DNA of 64,000 nt from Oxytricha trifallax. Lineage: Eukaryota; Ciliophora; Spirotrichea; Sporadotrichida; Oxytrichidae. Below the pieces are notes generated by a model, which was not told where the DNA came from, made no database searches, and saw nothing but the letters and a program-made list of their open reading frames with translations. Each line of letters opens with the position of its first letter. Within the stretch, counting starts at the first letter, position 1. This document shows, piece after piece, positions 53,301 to 64,000 of the stretch. The translations under genes were made by a program, and so were the position numbers. The stretch spans positions 1 to 64,000 of the forward strand of contig ARYC01017733.1 in NCBI GenBank assembly GCA_000711775.1, in the 5' to 3' direction.

Positions 53301-56300
53301 AGTATTAGTTTAAATTAATCATTATTATTTTTATTTCGAGCCTCTGTGAACAAAACCAAGCTTATGAAGCTCTTTAATTTTTTCAATCTTCGTATGATAT
53401 TGAGAACTAACATTAGAAGGAAAATCATGAACAAACTTGATTTCGAAGTTCTTAAGTGTAATTTAAAATAGGTATGTTGATCAACAATTTATCACAAATA
53501 TATCACAAATTCAAGATTAAATCAATTCTCACAGTTAGGACTAACTTCAAACCTTGAATATTAACTTTCAAGTTTATACTATTAAAACCTTAATTCTTTA
53601 CATTTATCAATTATAAATTCAACTTTATTAGTGAAGTGGTTTTGGGGTTTTGATTAACAGCCTGAACCAAATCTCTCTCTTAAAGTAATATAGTATTATC
53701 TTCCTGCAAAAATTTAAGTTAAACTGGGCTTGAGAACTTCTCAACTTCATAATCATATTTCTGCATTTTAAAATATTCAATAACTATTTCATATATAATT
53801 TAAAATTATACAAAATGCAGTTAAACTTAAGCGAGTCTCAACTCTTCAGTCAATTAAATCACATATCTAGAATAGAAGGTAATATTTAGCTATATAATAA
53901 AGTAAAATATTAATTTAAAGGTAAACCTATCAGGTATTGCCTCAGATTCAGAGGGTACATAATTCTAAGCCATATTAAAAATTTATCTGTAAATCACTCT
54001 TATTGAAGAAAGTCTATTTAATCTTCTTAGAGCAACTCTGCAAACTTCAATACCCTCTCTAGTATCACTAGTGTTGCAAAATTTAATAAATAATTTATAA
54101 TTCATGCTTAATGTCAAGGAAAGTGATATTATAAAAATAATTTAATATTATCCATCTCGCAATTCTTTCATAAAATTATAAATAAATTATCTAGTTAATC
54201 TTATTTACTTATTTTTATTTAATACGCTACTTGTGGTTATAATGATCAGGAAGACTGTCAACATGATGTAGAAAATCAATTTCAAAGTAAGAGGTATTTT
54301 TTAATTCTTAATAGAGGAACTATATTTATTATTGAATTTCTACGAGCTTAATGTAGAAGATGAGGTTGTTGACGTCTAACTGCTAAGATCATATTACTCC
54401 ATGTCTTCTTCAAGCAAGTCTTCAGATTTATTTAAAGAGTAATAAAAACAAATAGTTTAGTATTTTTTGTAAACAATTAATATAGTATTTTTTAAATAAT
54501 CAACTTGCCTAGCCTCTTTGACTTAATTTAGATTAGTTTAGGAAAACGATACTTTACTTGCTTAGTTAAATCTAAATTTTCTAAAAGAGTCCTGGTTATG
54601 AATATTGTAGGAATACATTTGATTTAGGAAATTAAATTATAAATTAATCAATTAAATTCGTGGTAGTTAACTCTCTGGTAACCTAGACAATATGGTACTT
54701 GTTCGATAGATAATTAAAAATCAGCTGGACTTTACTATTGGCGGTATCTCTCTATCGCATCCCCAGAGCGAGTTAACACGACTTTATCTTTCGAGATTTG
54801 TTTAGTTGATTTTAATGCAAAAATTAAAGTCGAGTTTTCTCGCTCCTGGGATGCGATAGAGGAGTACCGCCAATAGTAAAGTCCAGCTAATTTTAAATTT
54901 TCTTTCAAATAAGAACCATATAGTCTAGATTTTCAGAAAGTTAACTGCCAATATTTGCACTTATATTAAATAACTTAATAATTTAATTTCCCAAATCAAA
55001 TGTATTCCTACAATAATATAAAATAAAGCTTAATTATATTTATGAGCTTTTTCAGTCGATAAATTAGAATTAAGTAGCTTCAAAGAAAGAATATATATCT
55101 AAAATCCTCCATTCATATAATATTAAGAAATTACTCTCATAGTATACTACTAATTGTAGTTTTCTTGAAAACTTATTCTTTGATTGTTAAAGATTTCATG
55201 CTTATTTTAATTGTTAATAACTGAATTTTCCAAATTCATCATTTCAGCTTCCTAATTCATTATGTACTCCTGAATTAATTATAAATTTTTATAAACTATT
55301 TCTAAATTTCGCTAGTTATGATATTATTAAGATTTTTCTAATTTTGTTAAAATACATTAGAATAGGAAATATTAATAATACAAATACATAAATTTAAATT
55401 CTAATATTACAACTGACACTAATTATATTTCTTGATAAATTTAATTTGATTTATATTATGACCAAAATTTGATAATTAATTTTAATTATATATATTTAGT
55501 GTGCAAAGTGTGCAAGTGTGGCAAAAATATAATTAATATAAACATAGGGCAGTGGCTGTGTGCAAAAACATTATTATTAATTAGTATATTATAGCTAGTT
55601 TGATACTTTCATTTTTTTTCCTGTTCCTCTGCGTCTGTATCCATAGTGCTTGTCCTATTCTGCTACTCAATCTTGTTGTTGTTGATTGCTTCCTTTTCTA
55701 TTTCCTAGCTCCATACTCGATCTTCCTCTGCTCTATCTAATAGATACTTCGCCAATTGCACTGCGTTGAATGGGAACTCTAGTTTGCCTGATTTCCCTTC
55801 TATATTTGGCGACACTGTGATGCACCTTCTCTCGAAGCAGTCCTTTTCTTGAGCTGTTATTCTATTCCAGGGAAGCTCGTTTGTTGTGATTATGGTGTAG
55901 CAGTCTTGATAGAGGATCTAGGTTTCACCAAATTTGACATCGACTGCGTACCCTCTCCCCTCTAGCAGCTTTTTCATAATGGGAATGTGGTACCTGCTAA
56001 AGAACTTCTCTATGTTCATTTCGTCTATCAGTACAATCTAGGGCTCCTGCTCAAGGCTTCTGGAATCAACGTGAAATCTAGTGGGTCCGGGAGTTAGCTC
56101 ATCGCAAATAAATATTGAATCTATCATTCTGAGGATTGAGCTCTTGCCGGTATTAGCCGCCCCATATAGCCATACGCAATGAATCTTTTTATCCTCTCTC
56201 TTTATCAGAACCTAGTATAAGGCTTCCGCAATCTCTGAATAGCCAAGATCTTTTAGTATTCCATCAGTCAGCTTAATTGATCCCTCGAACTTTGCTTTGT

Positions 56301-59300
56301 TCTTATTTGCAAATATTTAGAGCTGCTCTCTTATTGACAACTTGATCTTCTTGACAACGCCGAGCTACTTGAGTATTTTATGAGTACTGCCGAATTTCTA
56401 CTAGTCTTAACAAATCTAAGTAATTGCGTTCGAGTCGTTTAGATTCTTGAAGAGGTATTATTTGACTGTCATCGAACCGTTAGCAATATTTTCGGCCACA
56501 AACTCTTTCATAAAGAACTTTGAGTTGCGTTTCTATGGGATATGCTTTATGTCTTCGAGAGTTTATCTGGCAGCTACTTTGCCATACTCAATTTATAGGT
56601 GCTCCGGGTTTCCATAAATTTACGATAATCCCCGATGCTACGTGAAGAATTCCTGTGGAGTTTTAATGTTTTTCTCTTGCATCTTGAGCCCGAGTTTTTG
56701 AAACATCACGAATCCTCCTCTTTTCTTATGCTTAAAGTACTCTCTGTTAATCCCATCGTAATCTCTTGACACCTTAATGTAAAAGTATGTGATCTTCTTA
56801 GCATTATCCTCATACACGTTGACTTCCTCTATGCAAGGCTGATTCAACTGCAGTTTATCGCGAATCTCATCAATAGTACTTGACTTAACTAACCCTTCCA
56901 CCATTAGGAAAAAGTCAAGTCTGTAGTTGTATTTCTTCAAATCTTTGGACATTTAACCATTGTTCTTGGGGCCCTCTCTTTAAAGCATGAAAGATTCTAA
57001 TGATCTCAACATTCAAATGTACAGACATTTTTAACTTAATTAATATACTAATTAATAATAATGTTTTTGCACACAGCCACTGCCCTATGTTTATATTAAT
57101 ATATTTTTGCACACTTGGCACACTTGCACACTAAATATATATAATTAAAATTAATTATCAAATTTGGTCATAATATAAATCAAATTAAATTTATCAAGAA
57201 ATATAATTAGTGTCAGTTGTAATATTAGATTTTAAATTTATGTATTTGTATTATTAATATTTCCTATTCTAATGTATTTTAACAATTATAAAAATTATTG
57301 CATGAATTAATTGATTCACTCCTGATTTTATTTAAACATCAAATTCTCTTTCTCCATGTTTAATCAATGAAATTAAAAATTTAAATGAGGCTATGTCACA
57401 ATCAAAACCCCAAAAACCCTCCCCTTAACTAGATGTTTTATTGAATTTATTTGTTGTGTATAGTTGAAGTCTTATTGGGTTAGTAGAGAAATTAAATCTT
57501 TTAGCAAGAAAGAATTAGAAATTAGTAAAATTTATAGTGTGTTAATGTTATTAAAATATTTAGATTTATTGCTTATACCTAGATATGGTACGAGTATTAG
57601 AATAGACTTAGCATAACCAGTCTTTATCATGAAGTTATAGCAAAGGTCCTAAGAAGAGTCCCTCAACTGGAGGTATCATTGAATTTTAGCTGTTTAGAAT
57701 TATTATTAAGTCACTTGAAATTATCCTGCTAGAAAATAAAAGTTCTCACAGCACCATTATTACTACATCTGATAACCAAATTCTTTGAAATATTTGGCAC
57801 ACTTTCCGCTTGAATAGCAATCTGTGATGTTTCATCGAAAGATTTATTGACATACGTATATCTCCTTTAACCTCACAATATTTATAGACGAAATCGCTTT
57901 ACTTACAAGAGTGTTAATAGAGAGAAGAGAGTGAATGATGTTACAATTTTATTTTAGTAAAATTTTACTGTATTTACTTTCAAAAACTTTAAAAATAGAT
58001 CATAGTACATGAAAAATTATAAAAGAGAAGTCTTCGACTGGAAAATAAAGGTTTTCACTCATGCAATTTTAGTTTGTATTGGTGAAGATTCTAGTTAAGA
58101 ATAAATACCATTCATCCTCGCTAAATTAAACTAAAGTAGTTCATAAAGTTCTTACATAAGCTAAGAGATAAGTAAAGTGAGTTAGTGATGATTCTGTCTG
58201 TTGATAATCTCTCTGTTCATAAGACTAAGGATTCTACCAAAGCTTATGAAGAGTTAAGCATAACACCTATTAAAAACTTTCTTATTAAGCTATAATTTAA
58301 TGGAATTTAATTTAAATTGCAGTTAAATCAAGACTATACTAGAACCTGCAGCTGTATCACTTTATGCATGACTAGCCCATCGATGTAAAATAATTAACTC
58401 AAAGTAGTTTATAGAGAGTAAAAGTAGATAAGTCAATTTATTGCATGGTAGGAAGAATGAATGTTTATAAATAAATATTAGTCTTAAATGTATTAATAAA
58501 TGATAACATATTATGGAACTCTTAAATGTATTGGTTTATCTTTCTTTTCTTTTCCAGTAGTTAGCTAGGCAAATATTTTTTAGTTTTGAGAAAGCACCAA
58601 CATCGATATTCATTTTATATATATTTTAGAAATCTTATTAAAGCCTCTTGCTTACTTTATGTATAGTCTTTGACTTTTTCTCTCTCTCTAAACTTTTGCA
58701 TATTTTTTCTTAAAGAAATATATTAGTTCCAAGCTTACCTACAGAGTTATGAATTTGAGCTTTCTTGAAAGGTAAGGAGGCTACTTAAGCTCCGCTTGCT
58801 ATCTTTCGCTTATTAATATGCATTGCTTCTTTTATTCTTCAGGAGAAATAGAATAGCGTTAGTTGTGAGCTGTGAGCTTCTTTCTCTGAAACATCTCTCT
58901 CTCTTAAAGTACAAATAAAAACAAGGAAACTCCATTCTATTGCTTGTTTGAGAGTTGTTTCTTGTTAGGAAGATAATTTCTCAACTAACTCTTCTATCAT
59001 CGCATCCTCGTAGAGATTAGTTACTGAAATCTCTGGGAAGATTGAAATCTCTATTAACTTAATCTCTTGGGTTTTGAAAGCTTACTTTTCATCTTAATAT
59101 ATCAACATATTTAAATATTTATTCATGCATCAAAACTGAGTTTTCTTTATTAACCCAAATAATACCCTACAAATCAATTCATTAACATCTAATTTAGGGG
59201 TTTTGAATTTTAGTTAGTCATATATGCTTTGAAACTCCTTCCTTTCTCTAGGTTATGAATGTTATCCTTCCCCTGTATAACCTTAATCTTAAAAAATAAT

Positions 59301-62300
59301 TATTTCAAAGGTATTAAATGATTTGCTTTTTAACACTTGAAAGTCATCAATTTTTAAAAATTATATTTATATCTGGAAATTGTTTTTTTCTTTCATCTAT
59401 TTCTTTTAATAAGATTCTTATTTATTAAAATTGTGCTTATCATTACACCAAATAATATTTTATTATAAATCAATTTCTATTTGATCATGATGATTTTTAG
59501 TAAATTATAGAAGACCTTAAATTATGGCAAATATTCATAACATACAATCATTCTAATAGGTGAATGACAAAATATTTATCTTATGGTAAATTCATGATTC
59601 CACTCTAGTCTATAGGTCTCCGACACAATGACAAATGTCTAACACCTCGTATTTAGGACAATCAGATATTGGATGGTGTATCTAATCCAGCCTCATTCCC
59701 CATATACTCCAAATCTGCGAATGGAAAGAAGCGTCCACCCTAATAACCTTGTGTATTAAATAGAGTTTATCAATCATTTAGTTAATACCTACTTCTGTTT
59801 ATCTCATCCAATAGAGGATAGTATTCTCACTGCATAATGGGCCAATTTTTGTTTAACTGTCATTATTTTTATTATTTACATAAAAAGATTTTCCAATGTG
59901 ATTTAAAACATAAAGATACCCGTAAATAAGCATTTGCTGATTAAATCTCTATTATTAATCACAATATATTATTTTTATTATATTATTTTCCAAAGATTTT
60001 AATTATAAAACTATCTGGCTGCCCACCTAAGCCCAGTATTAATTTCCGTTCAGCATTAAATAATAATAATAATAATCTATGGTATTTATTTAATTTACTT
60101 TTAAGGATAAAAGATCTAAATTATATTGACTAAATTTTTATATTTTAATATAATATAATTAAAAATAGAAAACAAATTAATAAGAAATGTCGAGAGAAGA
60201 AGAAAAAAATTCTATAATATTGAGCTAAAAAATAACATATGTTTTTATTAAAAAAATAGATATATAATATATCTATTTACAGTTTGCCTTTAAATTAATT
60301 TTTTATAAAAGTAATAAGGTGGAATTAGAGAATTTACAGTGAATATTCTTAATAAATGTAGAAATTGCTTTCAATAGAGTTATTCAGCAGACATTTAAGA
60401 CTTGAGAGGTACTGGCCAACAGTCTTATAGCCCTCTCTTTCCTCATTTTCATCTTCTTCTATAACTTTGCATGCTGTGGATATCCTCACAAGATATTCAG
60501 CTCAGATTCGTATCGTTTTTCGTGTCTAATTCCCATAGTAAAGTGAAGCAGTTGTTCATACCTCAACCACTTCTATGTTCAATCGTGTTTTTTCAAAGTT
60601 GCTGTTAGCGGAGAGATTTCCACTTTGTTTCGTAGAAATTTTAAAAATTAGAGATGTTCAATGAATTAAATCTCACAAATTAAAATTTTTAAGGTTTAAT
60701 GATCAGAGATTAATTTATTATATAATAGTTTTAATATAAAGAGAATTATAATTAGTGATGTCATAATTTATTTTAAGCTAGTATGTGTGAATTAAGACTT
60801 GGTTTGATTTAATTCATTGAACATCTCTAATTTTTAAAATTTCTACGAAACAAAGTGGAAATCTCTCCGCTAACAGCAACTTTGAAAAAACACGATTGAA
60901 CATAGAAGTGGTTGAGGTATGAACAACTGCTTCACTTTACTATGGGAATTAGACACGAAAAACGATACGAATCTGAGCTGAATATCTTGTGAGGATATCC
61001 ACAGCATGCAAAGTTATAGAAGAATATGAAAATGAGGAAAAAGAGGGCTTTAAGACTGTTGGGCAGTACCTCTCAAGTCTTAAATGTCTGCTGATTAACT
61101 CTATTGAAAGCAAAATCTACATTTATTAAGAATATTTACTGTAAATTCTATAATTTCACCTTATTAAACTATATAAATAATAATATTTTGATTAAAAACA
61201 CTCTATTGAAAGAAAACTCTTCTGAAAAATGTAATTTTTATATTTTAAAAGAAATATGTAATTAAGATATCATGAAGAAAATCGATTCAGACTCTGGAAA
61301 TTTTATCGTGAGAATTTGGGTACATTAGTAAAGGGGGGACCTCACTGTTTTAATAGTGGGGGATGAATAGATTTCTGTCGGAATCATATAGAACAGATCA
61401 TCTATTTAAGGATGAATACCAATACTATCTTTTATCGAACTTAAAACATCGTTTGAGAGATAACTTATCAATCAAATCTCATATATTTTACGAATCATTT
61501 TTATATTTAAAAATTTAGGCAAAAAATTAACAATTAAGTGGATAAAAACCGGATAAAATCTTTATATTTTTCATTTTTATTTTTTTAAAGAATTTTGATA
61601 ATATATAATTATCTTTATATTAATTAGTCTTTGAAAGTAGCTTCTTGCGTCATTTCATACATTCTGAATATGTTATCCGTTATCATAAAGGCCTCATTAG
61701 AGTTTTTCACCATTTTAGAATTCACATTTTCATCCTCTTAATCTTCTTAGAAAAAACTCAGAGAAGTATTTGGCTCAATAATGAGTACCATATTTGATAA
61801 ATTATGAGTGTTGATGCTTAAATAAGTAATGGCTGGGAACACATACCCATTCTTTTTCTTGATAAAGAGATCTCTTCGTTAGTTTAGCATACCATTTTTA
61901 CCAGTAGCCATAAACTTATCTAAAAATAAATGATGATTTTCTCCAATAATAAAGGGCATTAATTAGTTTATTTTTAAACCTTATGCTTCAATTTAGCTGT
62001 AATGTATTAGCCTGGAGCAAGATTTATTAATGAAATCTATCTACATAGGTTTGTTCAAACTTAGATTTGCAATAATAAGCCCTTTATCGCTTAAAGTATC
62101 GTTTTCATTTGTTAAATTGCTAATTTTCTTGGTTTAATAAACTAATCTTGATTTTTGAATCTCTTCCATACATTCTTATGGTTTAGATACTACATATTTA
62201 TAGAACCCTGACATTAAAATGAACACTTTTATTTCTTTATTTCCCCCCTGTTTGTCTTATATCACTTCATATAGTTCACTCAATGAGTTTAAACCCTTTG

Positions 62301-63500
62301 ATATATTCAGGCCTTTTCTATATATTTCGAAAGATTATTTTTCTTGAGGGTAAGGTAGTTTTAGAAAATAAAAAAATTTTTCTTTCCTCTTTTTTATTAA
62401 TATAGTACAATCAATTGTTTTAAATTTTTACTTCCTTTATTAATTAAAATAGCTTATAATAACAAAGAGGAGGAAGTATCCTGCCCCTTCATAAATAGCC
62501 TGCCCTGGATTGCTTTATGCACCAAAGAAAGAGAATTTCCATTTCCTTGCATAAAAATATGTAATTTTATTCAGTTTGTAATATATTACATCATCATAAA
62601 TGATCAAATTTTACACATTTAGACATTTAGTTAACTCTGCTATTTTGATAAAGATTCGAATATATTCAACAACAAAAAACATTAATTATTAATTAAAGCA
62701 TTTAATTTTTTAAATATAATATTCAATGAAACAAGCTATAGTGAATAAAAAAGACTTTTCATATAGGGAGGGAAATTGAAAAAGTAATTATTATGTTGAC
62801 TCTTTATTTTTTAAAAATTGTGGGTCAGGAAACTTCCCACAGAACAAACAAACAATAAAATACTAATATAATTCTTACGATATTTAATTTTATAAATTTA
62901 ATATTTTTTATCTTAAATCTATGATAATTTAAAATATATTATTATTGAAAGTATTATTCACTCAAATTTTTCATGAACTAAATTCTTCCAAAATTTTTGA
63001 ACTTCTGATGCCAAATTCTCCATTTTACTTTCAAAATTTGAGACCAAATGATTTAGATCAATCATATTTAACAGGCTTACTTAGTTTATTAATTAATTTT
63101 TTTAGTTATGCTCATTAAGTTGATTTTGGAAGTATTTTTAATGAATAAGTATATGGTTTGCTTATATTGAAAAAAAGGATATATGATAAATTATCAAAAA
63201 CTAGGATTTTCCGAAATTTATCTTAATCAGTTGAAAATATTATATTATGGTTCCTCTTGATAAAGGAGACATTTCTCAACGATTATACCAAGTCAAACAA
63301 TAAGAAATGAGAGAGCATGGTGTTTTTTAGGACTTTCATTGTATAATAAATCCTTAAAATATGTATCTTATAGTCTTTCTCTGTATCTTAAAATAAATGA
63401 TGCTTAAAGAAATGCTTTATCAAGTTTTCGAGAGATTGAAGCTTAACTAAGGAAATTTCACTTATTTCTTATTGAATAATAGCGTTATTTTTTACATTCC
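47330..63500 (-). CDS. Giant PAS-domain polytopic membrane protein, copy B, interrupted by insertions
   Basis: Paralog of copy A with the same segment order but about twice the span: SLENLIKHFFKHHL and HFLLFDLVQ (63450-63100), DLNHLVSNFESKMENLAS with FWKNL (63060-62950), the PAS part (62350-61620: FYKYVVSKPQ, FINKSCSRLIHYSQIEAQ, IKKKNGYVFPAI), KIPLTLKLIFYIMLTVFL (54330-54230), a Lys/Arg/Glu loop (50330-50030), KRKLRQSMFIVLITLAFNAYF (49870-49740), the ectodomain LYSYLDLLESGNYCETVFGD (49130-48950), and the last span with RLRREMMLSNRLL (47870-47680) to TGA 47330-47332. Insertions at 62.39-62.94, 60.31-61.17, 57.40-59.21, 55.34-57.29, 54.61-55.01 and 48.49-48.77 kb lie between exons. Either they are removed from DNA or RNA, or this is a decaying gene. 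The start is not located. Confidence 0.5.
48486..48773. mobile_element. Foldback MITE, family 2
   Basis: A 288 bp palindrome. The arms contain ACAGAGAACCCCC (48495 on) and its complement GGGGGTTCTCTGT (to 48764), with matching TATGAT/ATCATA ends. The arms match over about 130 bp with scattered differences, and the loop is about 10 bp around TTTGTAATAAAAAAATGAC. No target duplication is clear. It is unlike family 1 in sequence. It lies between the ectodomain and C-terminal exons of PAS copy B, next to a (TTA)n run at 48437-48467. Confidence 0.85.
50400..53330. other. AT-rich filler within PAS copy B
   Basis: Nearly 3 kb of extremely AT-rich DNA between a charged-loop exon and the next upstream exons of copy B. 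Short G/C-rich motifs akin to the GGCAGGAAACTTCC repeat occur at about 51862, 52471 (GAGTTTCCTGTCC) and 52751 (ACAGGAAGTTATCCCC), so it may contain one or more decayed copies. No coding frame is supported. Confidence 0.4.
54605..55013. mobile_element. Foldback MITE, family 1, copy 2
   Basis: 409 bp palindrome with ends TTGTAGGAATACATTTGA and its complement, flanked by TA at 54603-54604 and 55014-55015. The central part (CTGGACTTTACTATTGGCGG, GATGCGAT, loop, then the complement) matches copy 1 closely, so both derive from one source. Arms differ more near AT-rich segments. Inserted upstream of the first transmembrane exon of PAS copy B, a different place from copy 1 in PAS copy A. Confidence 0.9.
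55344..57285. mobile_element. 1.9 kb element with ~245 bp inverted repeats and an SF3 helicase gene
   Basis: The left end (55344-55591) and right end (57041-57285) are inverted copies of each other with only a few differences. Both begin TTGTTAAAATACATTAGAAT and end next to the interior at TTAATTAGTATATTA. They contain the unusual segment TGTGCAAGTGTG and GGGCAGTGGCTGTGTGCAA, which could form a hairpin or protein-binding origin. The interior is occupied almost entirely by one helicase gene on the minus strand (55609-57012). No DDE, tyrosine recombinase or HUH nuclease is seen. No clear target duplication flanks the element. Confidence 0.85.
55609..57012 (-). CDS. Superfamily-3 helicase (Rep-like) of the inverted-repeat element
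   Basis: 467 residues, intronless, ATG 57010-57012 to TGA 55609-55611, read with Gln for TAA/TAG. The SF3 helicase core is clear: Walker A GAANTGKSSI near residue 281, Walker B IVLIDEM near 326, and sensor motif C CYTIITTNELPW near 376. The order and spacing are those of Rep/NS1/E1-type replication helicases of small DNA viruses, plasmids and some transposons. The N-terminal ~250 residues show no HxH nuclease motif I can identify and no recognised domain. The C-terminus is acidic and Gln/Asn-rich. Base composition is visibly richer in G+C than host genes, which suggests separate origin. SF3 proteins unwind DNA at their own origins, so the element may replicate as an episome. That is inference. 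Confidence 0.85.
57403..59205. mobile_element. 1.8 kb element with telomere-like CAAAACCCC ends
   Basis: The left end reads CAAAACCCCAAAAACCC at 57403 and the right end GGGGTTTTG ends at 59205. Both are flanked by AAT (57400-57402 and 59206-59208), a possible 3 bp target duplication. Inside the ends the inverted similarity continues imperfectly (TTAACTAGATGTTTTATTGAATT against TAAATTAGATGTTAATGAATT) for about 40 bp. C4A4-type terminal repeats with ANT duplications are the hallmark of TBE transposons of spirotrich ciliates. No transposase frame is seen inside, so this would be a non-autonomous or decayed relative. Confidence 0.5.
60312..61165. mobile_element. 854 bp foldback carrying ORF fragments
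   Basis: Two inverted arms of about 360 bp (60312-60673 and 60807-61165) differ at only a few positions, with a loop of about 130 bp. The outer ends read TAATAAGGTGGAATTAGAGA and its complement. The arms contain protein-like frames, e.g. TVGQYLSSLKCLLINSIES and YEQLLHFTMGIRHEKRYE on the plus strand of the right arm, and are richer in G+C than the flanks. This looks like an inverted duplication of a gene piece. It lies in the gap between PAS and transmembrane exons of PAS copy B. Confidence 0.75.
62385..62940. repeat. GGCAGGAAACTTCC-type repeat interrupting PAS copy B
   Basis: Copy A encodes a continuous stretch here (KYWQNLANNKDAMNIYEKGI). In copy B the same stretch is split between FWKNLVHEKFE (62960) and the Tyr-Arg-Lys-Gly-Leu codons at about 62340. 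The insert has GAGGAAGTATCCTGCCCC (62469) followed by CATAAAAATATGTAATTTT at one side and GGGTCAGGAAACTTCCCAC (62821) at the other, the same layout as the repeat at 25391-25845. Confidence 0.6.
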
Positions 63501-63639
63501 CTGATTCATTTTTTTATATTTTAAATACACTTTTCATTGTTTTGTAATCAACTTGGAGTCTCTTACCAATAAAATATAAAATTACAATTGTGTTTTTAAT
63601 ATAAAAAACTCTAATAAAGTTTATGTCAAATTTATATAA

Positions 63640-63710
63640 TATATAGTTGGAGAGCTTCCTGCCATCGTGGAATTTGCCGCGTTGACGGAAATTTCCTGCC
63701 CTAACTTTAA
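63640..63710. repeat. Partial GGCAGGAAACTTCC-type repeat
   Basis: Two motif copies in one orientation, GAGAGCTTCCTGCCATCG (63651) and GGAAATTTCCTGCCCTA (63689), separated by a short G/C-rich spacer with CCGCGTTGACGG. This resembles the tandem end of the copy at 25391-25845. The opposite end is not found before the window ends. Confidence 0.45.
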
Positions 63711-64000
63711 ACGTATTATATTTGGCAGTAAAAATATTACAAAACATATAAATCCCAATTTTATATTCCATATTCATTTTAAACAATTTTTAAAAATATA
63801 TTATTTTCAAGGTTTATTATATATTTAAAAAATGTTAAAAAAATTGTTTTTAATTAAAAATTATTAAGATTTTAATTTGAATTTATAATCTTTATCAAGG
63901 TATAAATTATATTGGATTTTAGATTATAAAAAAAAATATTACTAAACTGATAATTAAGATTTATAAATATTTTTAATTTTATTTATAGGACAGGCAAACT

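Overview
The window is ciliate nuclear DNA. Long reading frames appear only when TAA and TAG are read as glutamine and TGA as the main stop. Introns are short GT-AG introns, mostly 27-60 bp. Host DNA is very AT-rich and genes are closely packed on both strands. Proteins are Gln/Asn-rich, and large ciliate-type families occur (PAS-domain polytopic membrane proteins, a MAP kinase, FYVE, HMG-box and ankyrin proteins). The species cannot be named from this window. Many mobile elements sit between or inside genes, which would fit germline (micronuclear) DNA or a lineage with little DNA elimination. That is an inference.

Layout. 1-4.7 kb: the 3' end of a Tc1/mariner-type transposase, a hypothetical gene, a GC-rich island that looks like structured RNA, a small ORF and a pterin-dehydratase-like gene. 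4.9-8.8 kb: a coiled-coil gene divergent from an STI1-domain co-chaperone-like gene. 10.2-16.7 kb: a large glycine-rich multi-pass membrane protein of a family shared with plants, interrupted by an ~800 bp insertion. 16.7-19.6 kb: an RSL1D1/UTP30-like ribosome-biogenesis protein and a hypothetical gene. 21.2-25.1 kb: two small paralogous membrane/secreted proteins and a MAP kinase. 26.3-37 kb: a helical protein, an ankyrin protein, a FYVE protein, a hypothetical protein, a Merlin/IS1595-type transposase-derived protein, an HMG-box protein and another hypothetical protein.

38.9-63.5 kb holds two tandem paralogous genes for giant PAS/transmembrane proteins, both on the minus strand. Copy A (38.9-46.3 kb) is compact and carries one foldback MITE. 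Copy B (47.3-63.5 kb) keeps recognisable exons in the same order but is spread out by at least six insertions: two foldback MITEs, an 854 bp foldback carrying ORF fragments, an element ended by CAAAACCCC telomere-like termini, a copy of a GGCAGGAAACTTCC-type repeat, and a 1.9 kb element with ~245 bp inverted repeats that encodes a superfamily-3 helicase. The MITE termini resemble those of the helicase element, so they may be one system. This helicase element with its MITEs is the most likely undescribed system in the window.

Five genes contain in-frame TGA codons inside otherwise continuous coding sequence (two of them in conserved domains), so TGA may sometimes be read as an amino acid (Trp would fit), or those sites may be removed. 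All gene models were made by eye. Intron boundaries are supported by frame continuity, not by transcripts.
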